Below, in pieces: positions 17,178 through 24,922 of a stretch of DNA of 35,081 nt. The stretch lies in the NCBI GenBank assembly GCA_949283655.1, contig CASDTH010000048.1, positions 1 through 35,081 of the forward strand. The letters run 5' to 3'. Position 1 is the first letter of the stretch; every line of letters starts with the position of its first letter. The stretch is from an uncultured bacterium. GTDB lineage: Bacteria > Bacillota > Clostridia > Oscillospirales > Acutalibacteraceae. Under the pieces are notes generated by a model, which made no database searches, was not told the origin of the DNA, and was given only the letters and a program-made list of their open reading frames with translations. The translations under genes and the position numbers were made by a program.

Positions 17178-17215
17178 TAGCCCGCAGCGGATAAAAGCTG
17201 TGGGATATTTTTATA
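17178..17215 (+). terminator. Terminator of the DUF4830 gene
   Basis: CCCGCAGC (17181-17188) pairs with GCTGTGGG (17197-17204), with flanking ATA/TAT pairs, followed by a T run. Confidence 0.75.
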
Positions 17216-17253
17216 TTTAGGATTTTTTATGCATTATACTTCTCTCATACAAT

Positions 17254-17456
17254 GGGACTTTTTGGCCCGAAGGGCAAAAAGCGAACCTTCCCGCCTGTTT
17301 GAAGCCGCGTGAGCGGCTGAGTTCGGGAAGCGTTCGCCGAACGCGTTGTGGTGTGGCTGATTGATAAACCGCCGCCGCAGTGCCGTTTATCCACGTCCTT
17401 TTGCATCCTTTTCCGACGGGGGAAAAGGATGGGCCCCCGCGGCCTGAGCGGGAAAA
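17254..17456 (+). repeat. Structured intergenic repeat, copy B (203 bp)
   Basis: Counterpart of 145-347, same strand and length. Helix 1 is 17258-17264 with 17266-17268 pairing to 17272-17281. Helix 2 outer is 17287-17293/17324-17330 and inner is 17302-17307/17312-17317 around the same GTGA loop. Helix 3 is 17404-17414/17421-17431. Inner helix GGCCAC/GTGGCC in copy A is AGCCGC/GCGGCT here; outer CGCCCAAAA/TTTTGGGCG becomes CTTCCCG/CGGGAAG. An additional GATAAAC/GTTTATC stem (about 17363-17390) occupies the variable middle. It lies between the 3' ends of two converging genes. Confidence 0.7.
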
Positions 17457-17522
17457 TAAATCATGTTGTTTGTGGCGCGGCCATGAGATTTTCTGCTAAC
17501 TTTTAATGACTGCCCGGTTGCG

Positions 17523-17564
17523 CTGTACGCGACTATCTTCTCTTACTTCTGTAAGAGAAGATAG
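17523..17564 (+). repeat. Conserved 12-mer plus perfect hairpin (copy B)
   Basis: CTGTACGCGACT at 17523-17534 is the same 12-mer as 460-471. It is followed (overlapping by two bases) by a 14-bp perfect stem, 17533-17546/17551-17564, with loop TTCT. The stem sequence is unrelated to that in copy A. No T run follows, so it is not a plain terminator. Confidence 0.55.
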
Positions 17565-17628
17565 AAAGAGAAGCAGCCGGGGGCTTCGCCCCTCGACCCC
17601 GCGAACGGCCAGCGCAATCGACTGAAAT

Positions 17629-17650
17629 CCCCGGGAGGTTTCTCCCGGGG
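17629..17650. repeat. GC-rich hairpin module, inverted copy
   Basis: A perfect 9-bp stem, 17629-17637/17642-17650. The surrounding 17618-17655, read on the minus strand, matches bases 39-74 closely. Just upstream, GGGGGCTTCGCCCC (about 17580-17593) forms another tight hairpin. The remaining 17651-17764 shows only a near-repeat of TCTGATGTCTG type and no gene. Confidence 0.5.
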
Positions 17651-17764
17651 CCCACTGCTTTCTAACTCTACTTTTTGTGGCTGACACTTTTCAGCGTTCA
17701 CGTCTGATATCTGATGTCTGCCATGACTACTCCCTACGCAGTGGCGTTTGGGCTTCTCCGACGA

Positions 17765-18358
17765 TTAGGCCATCTCATCCAATTCCGCCTGCACCTGCGC
17801 TTCGCAGGAGCGCAGGGCCTCAATCGTCAGCTGGAAGAGCCGGTCTAGCTCCCAGCCCAGCCGCTCGGCGCCAGTGCGAATAACCTCCCGCGAGCAGCCG
17901 GCGGCGAACTTTTTATCCTTAAATTTCTTTTTCAGGCTTGCAACCTCCAAATCCATCACACTTTTAGAGGGACGCATTTTGACCACAGCGCCAATGAGCC
18001 CTGTCAGCTCATCGATGGCAAAGAGAACCTTCTCCATCTCATGTGTTGGCTCCACATCGCTGACGAGGCCATAGCCATGGCTGCATACGGCGTGAATGAG
18101 AGGCTCCTCCGCGTATATTTCAGCCAGAAGCTCCGGCGCCTTTTGGCAGTGCTCTTCCGGGAACTGCTCAAAATCGATATCGTGCAGCAAGCCGGCCAGG
18201 CCCCAAAAATCCGCTTCCGATTCATAGCCAAGCGATTGCGCATACCAGCGCATAACGCCCTCCACCGTCAGAGCATGCAACAGATGAAAGGGCTCCCGGT
18301 TATATTTGCGCAGCAGGGCGAGCGCCTGCGCCCTGGTTACCTTCGTTTCCAAATTCAA
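17765..18358 (-). CDS. HD-domain hydrolase
   Basis: About 197 residues; an HD-superfamily metal-dependent phosphohydrolase of the HDIG type. Ligands by position: His28 (HALTVEGVMRWYA), His59-Asp60 (LLHDIDFEQFP), His89/His94 (IHAVCSHGYG) and Asp116 (FAIDELTGLI). This small stand-alone form is widespread in Clostridia and its substrate is unknown, probably a nucleotide or phosphorylated metabolite. The start is TTG at 18358 or TTG at 18352; GGAGG lies 4 or 10 bases ahead respectively, and neither spacing is ideal. A TATACT element (about 18387-18392 on the minus strand) may be its -10. Confidence 0.85.
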   Translation of the reverse strand: MNLETKVTRAQALALLRKYNREPFHLLHALTVEGVMRWYAQSLGYESEADFWGLAGLLHDIDFEQFPEEHCQKAPELLAEIYAEEPLIHAVCSHGYGLVSDVEPTHEMEKVLFAIDELTGLIGAVVKMRPSKSVMDLEVASLKKKFKDKKFAAGCSREVIRTGAERLGWELDRLFQLTIEALRSCEAQVQAELDEMA

Positions 18359-18467
18359 GACGCCTCCATCGTTCCCTTTTTTATTTCAGTATACCATTCT
18401 TTGCAGGAGGAAGAAAGCCGCATTCATGAACACTTTTTGAACTTTTGTGCACTATGTGCCGGAGCGC

Positions 18468-18496
18468 TTGACTTTTTTCGCCCCATGCCGTACAAT
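18468..18496 (+). promoter_or_regulatory. metK promoter
   Basis: TTGACT (18468-18473), 17 bases, TACAAT (18491-18496), about 20 bases before the riboswitch. Confidence 0.8.
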
Positions 18497-18519
18497 ACAG
18501 GCTGTAAACTACATATTCC

Positions 18520-18627
18520 CCTTATGAAGAGCGGCTGAGGGAAAGGCCCTGTGAAGCCCGGCAACCTGCGCGCAATTCACGCTGTGCGCAAGGTGCTAAG
18601 TCCTGCGGTATGAACCGGAAGATAAGG
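18520..18627 (+). ncRNA. SAM-I (S-box) riboswitch
   Basis: P1 pairs CCTTAT (18520-18525) with ATAAGG (18622-18627). Canonical S-box sequence follows in order: GAAGAGCGGCTGAGGGA, GGCCCTGTGAAGCCCGGCAACC, AAGGTGCTAAGTCCTGC, then GAACCGGAAGATAAGG. SAM binding favours the terminator at 18636-18667 and so switches off metK when SAM is plentiful. Confidence 0.95.
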
Positions 18628-18635
18628 TGTTGGCA

Positions 18636-18667
18636 GCGCCCGCGGTTTTCGCCGTGAGCGTTTTTTT
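18636..18667 (+). terminator. Riboswitch-controlled terminator
   Basis: CGC..GCGG (18637-18645) pairs with CCGT..GCG (18652-18660), with a small internal loop, then seven T. It lies nine bases after riboswitch P1, the expected expression platform. Confidence 0.8.
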
Positions 18668-18717
18668 GTGCCCTCAGGCCTTCGGCGGGGAAGAATGATA
18701 AAAAGGAGCATGAATCC

Positions 18718-19917
18718 ATGGCAAGACATCTCTTTACCTCGGAATCCGTAACCGAGGGGCATCCCGATAAAATCTGCGACCAGATTTCGGACGCAATCCT
18801 CGATGCAATTATGGAGAAGGATCCGCAGGGCCGCGTGGCGTGCGAGACCACCTGCACAACGGGCCAGGTGCTCGTCATGGGCGAGATCAGCACAAGCTGC
18901 TATGTGGATATCCCGCAGATCGTGCGCAGTGTTATCTGCGATATCGGCTACGACGATGCCGGTAAGGGCTTTGATGGCAACACCTGTGCCGTGCTCACCG
19001 CAATCGACGGTCAATCCCCGGATATTGCGCTGGGTGTGGATCACTCTCTGGAGCTGAAGAACGGGGAGGAGGATGCCTATAACCTCAACGGTGCGGGCGA
19101 TCAGGGCATGATGTTCGGCTATGCCTGCGACGAAACGCCAGAGCTGATGCCCCTGCCCATCTCCCTTGCACACAAGCTGACCCGCCAACTGACCAAGGCC
19201 CGTAAGGAAGGCACATTACCCTACCTGCTGCCGGATGGCAAATCCCAGGTCACGGTGGAATATGATGAAAACAACCGCCCGGTGCGTGTGGATACGGTTG
19301 TCATTTCTTCCCAGCATCGTGCGGATGTTTCGCTGGATGAAATCCGCCGTGGGATCGTGGAGCATGTGGTGCGCCCGGTGATCCCGGAGGAGCTGATGGA
19401 TGACGATACGATCATCTACGTCAACCCGACCGGCCGCTTTGTTACGGGCGGCCCCGTGGGTGACAGCGGCCTGACCGGCCGTAAGATCATTGTGGACACC
19501 TATGGCGGCTATGCACGCCACGGCGGCGGCGCATTCTCCGGCAAAGACCCAACGAAGGTGGACCGCTCCGCGGCCTATGCGGCGCGTTATGTGGCGAAGA
19601 ATATTGTGGCGGCGGGCCTCGCTAAAAAGTGCGAGCTGCAGCTGGCCTATGCCATTGGTGTGGCAAAGCCGGTTTCCGTTATGGTGGACACCTTCGGCAC
19701 CGGCGTAATTGATGACGATGCGCTTAGCGAGATCGTCATGGAGGAGTTTGACCTGCGCCCCGCTGCGATTATCGACATGCTCGACCTGCGCCGCCCGATC
19801 TATCGCCAGCTTGCGGCCTATGGCCATCTCGGCCGCACGGATCTGGACTTGCCGTGGGAGAAGACGGACCGTGTAGACGCGCTCAAAAAAGCGGCTGGAG
19901 TAGAGCATATCGCCTAA
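18718..19917 (+). CDS. metK: S-adenosylmethionine synthetase
   Basis: Makes SAM from methionine and ATP in the cytoplasm. 399 residues, normal length. Motifs: [19 protein letters not shown] (His15, Asp17, Lys18), the [12 protein letters not shown] hexapeptide region, the second phosphate-binding loop [19 protein letters not shown], and the C-terminal YGHLGR. ATG at 18718 has AAAAGGAG nine bases upstream. Its transcript carries the SAM-I riboswitch, giving end-product feedback. With metY at the other end of the window this covers two steps of the methionine/SAM route, though they are not one operon. Confidence 0.98.
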   Translation: MARHLFTSESVTEGHPDKICDQISDAILDAIMEKDPQGRVACETTCTTGQVLVMGEISTSCYVDIPQIVRSVICDIGYDDAGKGFDGNTCAVLTAIDGQSPDIALGVDHSLELKNGEEDAYNLNGAGDQGMMFGYACDETPELMPLPISLAHKLTRQLTKARKEGTLPYLLPDGKSQVTVEYDENNRPVRVDTVVISSQHRADVSLDEIRRGIVEHVVRPVIPEELMDDDTIIYVNPTGRFVTGGPVGDSGLTGRKIIVDTYGGYARHGGGAFSGKDPTKVDRSAAYAARYVAKNIVAAGLAKKCELQLAYAIGVAKPVSVMVDTFGTGVIDDDALSEIVMEEFDLRPAAIIDMLDLRRPIYRQLAAYGHLGRTDLDLPWEKTDRVDALKKAAGVEHIA

Positions 19918-19956
19918 CCTCCCCTGCCGCTTGCATCACAAAAACAGGCAAAAGCT

Positions 19957-19997
19957 GCCGCCCCTACGGCCTGCAGGCCGTAGGGGCGGTGTTTTTT
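19957..19997 (+). terminator. metK terminator
   Basis: CCGCCCCTACGGCC (about 19958-19971) pairs with GGCCGTAGGGGCGG (about 19976-19989), followed by GTGTTTTTTT. Confidence 0.92.
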
Positions 19998-20014
19998 TGC
20001 AATTTCATATTGGT

Positions 20015-20374
20015 TTATTTTAAGAGCGCATCTTTCTGCTTGAGGATTTCTTCCACAATGGCGCAAGCCGGGCAATCGCAGTATTTGGCGCCAGCAGCCT
20101 GAATCTCCTGCGCGTGCGCGACGATCTGGGCGGCTTGATCTGCTCCGAAATACGCCACACCCTGCTCAGATTGGGCAAAAGCGATCAGCCCCTCGACCGG
20201 CATGATATCCGCTTCCAGCTCGGCCAGATAGGCCTGGGTCTCCTCTTTTTCCGCATCGGTCCCCGATGCGTCCAGCCAACGCTGAGCCGCCGCTTTGGCC
20301 TCCTGGCTGCAGGTCGGCGCGCTGATGAGCTCGCGCGTTTTGGCCGCTATGCTGTTTCTTACATTGCTATCCAT
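20015..20374 (-). CDS. Small conserved clostridial protein with CxCxxC motif
   Basis: 119 residues, all-helical by composition. Recognisable blocks are TRELISAPTCSQEAKAAAQRWL, DIMPVEGLIAFAQSEQGVAYFG and AGAKYCDCPACAIVEEIL. The C-terminal Cys-x-Cys-x2-Cys could bind a metal or Fe-S centre or be redox-active. Similar short proteins occur in many gut Clostridia and are sometimes labelled Hsp90-like chaperones, but nothing here supports a GHKL ATPase, so that name should not be trusted. ATG at 20374 is preceded by a modest AAAGCGGGTG. Promoter at 20415-20443; it is convergent with metK. Confidence 0.75.
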   Translation of the reverse strand: MDSNVRNSIAAKTRELISAPTCSQEAKAAAQRWLDASGTDAEKEETQAYLAELEADIMPVEGLIAFAQSEQGVAYFGADQAAQIVAHAQEIQAAGAKYCDCPACAIVEEILKQKDALLK

Positions 20375-20414
20375 GCTGTAGGCACCCGCTTTCTAAATCT
20401 ATAAAGTTTCTTTT

Positions 20415-20443
20415 ATTGTAGCACGTGCATGGCACGGATACAA
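20415..20443 (-). promoter_or_regulatory. Promoter of the CxCxxC protein gene
   Basis: Minus strand TTGTAT (20438-20443), 17 bases, TACAAT (20415-20420). Confidence 0.65.
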
Positions 20444-20492
20444 GAGCCGAGCGCAGAATATACCGCTATTGCCAGGGAAAGGCCTATGCGCG

Positions 20493-20879
20493 TCAATAGC
20501 CCCAATAGGCCAAGCTTTCCTCAATTCTGCTGCGCAAGTCAGCGCTTCTGCGGGGTGCCTCCTGATGTGATGACAGCATCTGCAGGGGATTTACAAGATC
20601 ACGAAAAATAGCCAGCTCAAACCAGCGCGCAGGTAGCCGCCGGTGTGAGAACTCATGATAGACCTGCTCAAACAGCTGGATATGTGCATTTTGAAAAAAC
20701 AACCGATACCGAAAAAACTGGCCGATATCTGCTAAGGAATGCCCTGTGCACGCACTCTCCCAATCAATCAAAAACAGCCTCTGATTTTTATCCACCAGCA
20801 TATTGATAGGCCTGAAATCGTTGTGAATGAAGGAATGATAGCGGTCGATTTCCGGGAGAAAGTCCTGCTTTGGGAGCAT
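20493..20879 (-). pseudogene. Aminoglycoside/choline-type phosphotransferase, 5'-truncated
   Basis: About 128 residues equal to the C-terminal half of an APH/choline-kinase fold protein. The catalytic loop HNDFRPINMLVD has His19, Asp21 and Asn26, followed by the metal-binding LIDWESACTG (Asp39). The N-lobe with the ATP-binding lysine (normally about 120-150 residues) is absent. An in-frame stop lies nine codons before the first ATG, and there is no convincing ribosome site. It could still be expressed as a fragment, but it cannot be a complete kinase. The break lies next to the truncated reductase at 20967, which suggests a recombination scar. Substrate unknown. Confidence 0.75.
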
Positions 20880-20966
20880 CCCAATTACATGCCGCTTTTT
20901 ATTTTATTTATAGAAAACAGCGCCGCTGCATTTCGCAAAACGCAGCAAACACTGGTACGGTATTCT

Positions 20967-21239
20967 TTATGTTGAAACCAGATATCCAAATCCGTAGATT
21001 CCTTCCCGCAGCACACCGGATTCCCAGACGTCTTCCCCCACCTCCTTCTCGTTTCCATAGAAGGCGGCGGTGTCAACCATACGGTATCCACTTTGTATGG
21101 CGGTATATACTGCCTTTGTGCAGGTGCTTCCATGCAGAGCATAAGTTCCAAGCCCTACCGTCGGAAGGTTATGTCCGCTGTTTAGCTTAATAACCGGAGC
21201 GGCGCCGTTTTTTCCGCTTTTCAAATCAATACCAATCAT
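20967..21239 (-). pseudogene. Aldo/keto reductase, 3'-truncated tandem copy
   Basis: 90 residues. The start is intact, with ATG at 21239 behind GGAGAAAAGC. The N-terminal third of an aldo/keto reductase follows: IKLNSGHNLPTVGLGTYAL, then GYRMVDTAAFYGNEKEVGE with the catalytic Asp and Tyr. At the point where the neighbour continues PREEIFVITKLYP the sequence turns into REGIYGFGYLVST and stops. The catalytic Lys and His, and the rest of the barrel, are missing. It overlaps the end of the lipoprotein reductase gene by 14 bases, as a former operon partner would. It has no lipoprotein signal, so it was probably a cytoplasmic paralog. Confidence 0.8.
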
Positions 21240-22221
21240 GCTTTTCTCCTCTATCCAGTGCATTGATGCGCTCCATTTCCTCATCAGTCAGTTCAAACCC
21301 AAATAAATCGAGATTTTCTCGGATATGGTCCGGATTGCTGGAACCCGGGATCACCACGACGCTCTTTTGCAAGTTCCACCGGAGAATGACTTGGGCTGAT
21401 GTTACGCCGTAGTCTTCAGCAATCTCTGAAATCACTTCATCGCCTAAGAGCTCCGCCGTGTGCCCCCGTCCGCCAAAGGGATACCATCCCTGCATCACAA
21501 TGCCCTTTTCTTGGATAAAGGGAATGACGTCGTTTTCCTGGTAATAGGGATGAATTTCATTCTGCACCAACGCCGGTGTAATCGTCACCTGGGGCAAAAA
21601 TTCTGTCAGCTCTTCCACATACCAGTTGGAAAGCCCGATGGAACGGATCTTTCCTTCCTCCACCGCCTTCTCCATCGCCTTATATGCTTCCACATCGTTC
21701 TCTCCAGGATGATGGAGCAGCATCATATCGATATACTCGATATCCAGCTTCGCAAGCGCTTCCTCAATGGCTTCTTCCGCATTGGCAAACTGATTGGGGT
21801 AGAGCTTGGTGATCACAAAGATTTCTTCTCTGGGCACGTCGGAGTCCCGTACTGCCCTGCCGACTGCTGCTTCATTTCCATAGATATGGGCGGTATCGAC
21901 GAGCCGCCCGCCAGCTTCGAGCAAAGCAGTAACAGAGTTATAACATTCTTCATCGGAAAGGGCATAAGTGCCAAGCCCTGCGATAGGCATTTCATACCCG
22001 CTGTTCAGCATGACCGTCCTGCTTTCAAAATCAAAGACAGGCGCAGATGTTTTTTCACCGGAGTTTTTGCCTTCCGAAGATGAGGTGTCCGTCGGTGTTT
22101 GTGTAGAGGAAGGGGATGCGCTTTCTGGTTCAGAAGAATTGGCGGCGCCGTTATTACATCCGGTCAAACAGCCAATAAGCAAAATCCCCGAAATCAAAAT
22201 CGAGATCCATTTCTGTTTCAT
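21226..22221 (-). CDS. Lipoprotein aldo/keto reductase
   Basis: 331 residues. A lipoprotein signal peptide (MKQKWISILISGILLIGC) ends in two overlapping lipobox-like sites, LIGC (Cys18) and LTGC (Cys22). A Ser/Pro/Thr/Glu linker to about residue 62 follows, then a complete aldo/keto reductase barrel. The catalytic tetrad is present: Asp109, Tyr114 (VDTAHIYGNE), Lys139 (VITK) and His170 (LLHHP). The NADPH-site segment VVIPGSSNPDHIRENLDLF is near the end. A cofactor-dependent reductase on the outer membrane face is unusual, since NAD(P)H is cytoplasmic. ATG at 22221 follows GGAGG by nine bases. Probably co-transcribed with the alcohol dehydrogenase; substrate unknown. Confidence 0.88.
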   Translation of the reverse strand: MKQKWISILISGILLIGCLTGCNNGAANSSEPESASPSSTQTPTDTSSSEGKNSGEKTSAPVFDFESRTVMLNSGYEMPIAGLGTYALSDEECYNSVTALLEAGGRLVDTAHIYGNEAAVGRAVRDSDVPREEIFVITKLYPNQFANAEEAIEEALAKLDIEYIDMMLLHHPGENDVEAYKAMEKAVEEGKIRSIGLSNWYVEELTEFLPQVTITPALVQNEIHPYYQENDVIPFIQEKGIVMQGWYPFGGRGHTAELLGDEVISEIAEDYGVTSAQVILRWNLQKSVVVIPGSSNPDHIRENLDLFGFELTDEEMERINALDRGEKHDWY

Positions 22222-22339
22222 TGTTTGCTGCCTCCTCGCTGCTTCATTTCCCTTCGATTAAAAAAGCACAGGCGCTTCCAAGAAGGCGCTGCTCCCTTGA
22301 AAATGCCTACCGCATATTTGGGGGGCGGGTTCGTTTCTG

Positions 22340-23515
22340 TTACCGATACGCTTCCTCAAAAATACCCGCGCACTCCTCGTCGGACATCGGGCAGGGATTT
22401 GCTAAGAACAATCCGCCCATGGTTTCCCGCGCATTGACAGCTAAAGTCATAAATTCATCGGCGGTAATGCCATAGTCACTCATCTTCAGATTATCCACAC
22501 CGCAGTCCTTTTGGAGTTGCAGAAGCGCGGCAATAAAGTCCTCTGGCTTGTCGGCGTCCGGGATTCCCATCACGCGGGCCATCTTGACAAACTGCTCGTC
22601 ACAGGCGTGCTTTTCGATGAAAAACTCTGCAAACGCCTTGGAGATCATAATCAATCCAGCACCGTGGGGCAGATTGTGGTGATAGGCACTCATGGCGTGT
22701 TCCATCGAATGCTGCGCGGTGGTAGAAGTCAACTGTATACTGATTCCGGCCATGGTGCTACCGTAGGCGATGTGCTCCCTCGCTTCCAAGTCGTTTCCGT
22801 CTTTTACGGCGCGGGGCAGGTATTGGGCGATGTTCTCGATAGCGGAAAGCGCAATGGTTTCGCTGAGAATATTGACGCCATTGGACATCATCACTTCGGT
22901 GTTGTGGAACAACGCGTCAAAGCCTTGATAGGCTGTGTATTTCGCAGGGACGGTTTTCATCAGCTCCGGATCGACAACGGCGAGGACAGGAGTCAGCTCC
23001 GGGTAGCCAAAGCCGATCTTTTCTTTGGTCTCCAGATTGGAAATCACGCCCCAACAATTGACTTCGGAGCCTGTACCGGCAGTAAGAGTAATAGAAACAA
23101 TCGGCAGACCAGGATGGACAAGGGCCTGCCCCTTTCCGGTGCCGCCATTCATATAGTCCCATAGGTCGCCGGGGTTGGTGGTCATTGCTGCAACAGCAAC
23201 GGCGGAATCTAGCACGGCCCCGCCGCCCAGTGCCACAATGAAATCACAGCCGTTTACTTTGGCAAAGGCCGCGCCTTCCATGACCATTTCCTTGATGGGG
23301 TTTTCCATAACCTTAGCAAATTCCGCCACTTCCACGCCCGCTTTATGGAGCTGCTCCAGCGTGCGGTCATAGGCTCCGCTCACTTTTGCGGATTTGCCGC
23401 CAGACATCAGAAGCAGCGCCTTTTTCCCCGGCATAGGCTGATTGCCCAGTTCGTTCAGCTTTCCGCTACCGAACAAGATTCGGGTGGGATTGTTAAAATC
23501 AAAGTTCATGTTCAT
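22340..23515 (-). CDS. Iron-containing alcohol dehydrogenase
   Basis: A group III (iron-type, BdhA/YqhD-like) NAD(P)-dependent alcohol dehydrogenase, 391 residues, cytoplasmic. The cofactor motif is GGGAVLDSA (residues 98-105; Ser is more usual where Ala100 stands). Metal-site residues are Asp200 and His204 (GFDALFHNTE) plus the His269/His273/His284 cluster (QHSMEHAMSAYHHNLPHGAG). It probably reduces aldehydes or ketones or oxidises alcohols in fermentation or detoxification; the substrate is not readable. ATG at 23515 has GGAGG eight bases upstream. Only 12 bp separate it from the small gene upstream, so one operon. Confidence 0.93.
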   Translation of the reverse strand: MNMNFDFNNPTRILFGSGKLNELGNQPMPGKKALLLMSGGKSAKVSGAYDRTLEQLHKAGVEVAEFAKVMENPIKEMVMEGAAFAKVNGCDFIVALGGGAVLDSAVAVAAMTTNPGDLWDYMNGGTGKGQALVHPGLPIVSITLTAGTGSEVNCWGVISNLETKEKIGFGYPELTPVLAVVDPELMKTVPAKYTAYQGFDALFHNTEVMMSNGVNILSETIALSAIENIAQYLPRAVKDGNDLEAREHIAYGSTMAGISIQLTSTTAQHSMEHAMSAYHHNLPHGAGLIMISKAFAEFFIEKHACDEQFVKMARVMGIPDADKPEDFIAALLQLQKDCGVDNLKMSDYGITADEFMTLAVNARETMGGLFLANPCPMSDEECAGIFEEAYR

Positions 23516-23527
23516 AGATGATGCCTC

Positions 23528-23761
23528 CTAAATCATTTCCTTTTGAATTTTATAAATCAAATAATCCAGACAGTCGATCTTTTTTTGCCCTGACCGCACT
23601 GAGCCGAGCAGCGCCGTTCGATACTGTTTTAGCAGCGGCAGCATAGCGCCCAAGTTTCCGTTCTTTGCAAAAGACATACAATTTTCTGTTGTCCGCTCGT
23701 CGCAGCCAGCGTCTTTCAGGTTTTGGTAGATGATACCAAGCGTATCCGATGCTTCCGCCAT
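23528..23761 (-). CDS. Small helical protein, first gene of the reductase operon
   Basis: 77 residues, with no signal or membrane segment. Pattern: IYQNLKDAGCDERTTENCM, GNLGAMLPLLKQYRTALL, GQKKIDCLDYLIYKIQKEM. I recognise this as a recurrent small clostridial protein found beside LysR/MerR regulators and oxidoreductases, but it has no established function. Three Cys residues and the helix-loop-helix rhythm suggest a partner or redox-sensing protein, which is inference. ATG at 23761 follows AGGAGG by nine bases, so it is well translated. Confidence 0.72.
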   Translation of the reverse strand: MAEASDTLGIIYQNLKDAGCDERTTENCMSFAKNGNLGAMLPLLKQYRTALLGSVRSGQKKIDCLDYLIYKIQKEMI

Positions 23762-23784
23762 TTGTCTCCACCTCCTATGCTTTT

Positions 23785-23813
23785 ATTATAGGCAGATGGA
23801 CATGATATGTCTA
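23785..23813 (-). promoter_or_regulatory. Promoter of the reductase operon
   Basis: Minus strand TAGACA (23808-23813), 17 bases, TATAAT (23785-23790). The -35 lies inside the palindromic region at 23798-23831. Confidence 0.7.
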
Positions 23814-23831
23814 ATATTTATATTTCATATC
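23798..23831. promoter_or_regulatory. Probable LysR operator region
   Basis: Between the divergent promoters are two dyads: GACAT GAT ATGTC (about 23799-23811) and GATATG (23804-23809)/CATATC (23826-23831) around an AT-rich centre. They overlap the operon -35 and lie just upstream of the lysR -35, a typical LysR autoregulation and activation layout. Confidence 0.55.
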
Positions 23832-23840
23832 TAGTTATTC

Positions 23841-23869
23841 TTGACAAGAATATCACGACTATGTATACT
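23841..23869 (+). promoter_or_regulatory. lysR-type gene promoter
   Basis: TTGACA (23841-23846), 17 bases, TATACT (23864-23869), a near-consensus sigma-A promoter. Confidence 0.8.
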
Positions 23870-23900
23870 GGACATAAGAAATGTGCAAGGAGAGGTAATA

Positions 23901-24779
23901 ATGGAAATCCGTGTTTTACGCTACTTTTTGGAGATCGCAAGAGCCGGAAACATGTCCCGTGCGGCAGAAACGCTGCATGTCTCCCAGCCTACTTTGTCCA
24001 AACAAATGAAGGATTTAGAACAGGAACTTGGAAGAAAGCTCTTTCGCCGTGGCAGCACCAGCCTCAGTCTGACAGACGAAGGAATGCTTCTAAGAAAACG
24101 AGCTGAAGATATCCTTGATATGGTGGATAAGACGACGGATGAATTTAAGGCTCTGGATGATATTACGGGCGGTGAAGTGCAGATTGGATGTGCGGAATCT
24201 TACCAGATCAAATATCTGGCGCAAGCGATTCAGGAGTTTAAAAAAAAATATCCACTGTTCCGCTACCATCTTACCAGTGGAAATACCGAGCAGGTCGCAG
24301 AACGGCTGGATCGGGGGCTGATCGATTTTGCAGTCATTGCCGAGCCGCCAAATCTTTCCAAATATAACTATTTAGAAGTGCCTGGGGTAGATCGCTGGGG
24401 ACTTGTAATGAAACGGGACGATCCGCTTGCCCAAAAAGAATGCATCCGCGTTGGCGATCTGGTTGGACTCCCCTTAATCTGCTCCGCGCAGGGAATGAAA
24501 TTTGATATTTCCCGGTGGTGTGGAGAAAAAGCAGATACGCTAAACCTTTCCGGCACGGTCAATCTGGCTTATAACGGGTCGGTTTTTGTAAAGGAAGGAT
24601 TGGGGTATCTGCTCATGTTTGACCGTCTGGTGGATACAAGCCCCTCAAGCGACCTTTGTTTCCGCCTGTTGGAGCCGGTTCTGGAAACAAAAATGTATGT
24701 TATTTGGAAAAAATATCAGGTATTCTCACCAATTGCCGAGCTGCTGCTGGACGAGTTAAAAGTGCAATTGGTGCACTGA
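23901..24779 (+). CDS. LysR family transcriptional regulator
   Basis: 292 residues. An N-terminal winged helix-turn-helix (residues about 1-60: MEIRVLRYFLEIARAGNMSR, AAETLHVSQPTLSKQMKDLE) is followed by a linker helix and a periplasmic-binding-like effector domain from about residue 90 (GGEVQIGCAES). ATG at 23901 has AAGGAGAGG just upstream; the frame extends 20 codons further 5', through the promoter, and is not used. It is divergent from the small protein/alcohol dehydrogenase/aldo-keto reductase operon, which it most likely controls in response to a substrate of those enzymes (inference). Base composition is clearly more AT-rich than recA or metK, suggesting acquisition together with that operon. 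Confidence 0.92.
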   Translation: MEIRVLRYFLEIARAGNMSRAAETLHVSQPTLSKQMKDLEQELGRKLFRRGSTSLSLTDEGMLLRKRAEDILDMVDKTTDEFKALDDITGGEVQIGCAESYQIKYLAQAIQEFKKKYPLFRYHLTSGNTEQVAERLDRGLIDFAVIAEPPNLSKYNYLEVPGVDRWGLVMKRDDPLAQKECIRVGDLVGLPLICSAQGMKFDISRWCGEKADTLNLSGTVNLAYNGSVFVKEGLGYLLMFDRLVDTSPSSDLCFRLLEPVLETKMYVIWKKYQVFSPIAELLLDELKVQLVH

Positions 24780-24883
24780 AAATGACAAACGGTGGAACTC
24801 TTGATTTTTGAATTGTTATGTGAATTTAAATTTTCTCTGTTTGGTATCCGTCTGTAAATTCCAGCCCTATTCTTAAAAAGCAA

Positions 24884-24922
24884 CAAGCCCAAGTTTTAAG
24901 GATCAACTTAAAACTTGGGTTG
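24884..24922. terminator. Long hairpin after the lysR-type gene
   Basis: CAAGCCCAAGTTTTAAG (24884-24900) pairs with CTTAAAACTTGGGTTG (24907-24922), one mismatch or bulge. There is no clean T run, so it may be a terminator in either direction or a repeat remnant. The rest of 24780-25118 is AT-rich with no supported gene. Confidence 0.5.

Noticed and set aside
20493..20879. Active aminoglycoside resistance gene
   Set aside because: The N-terminal ATP-binding lobe is absent, and the fold is shared with many non-resistance kinases.
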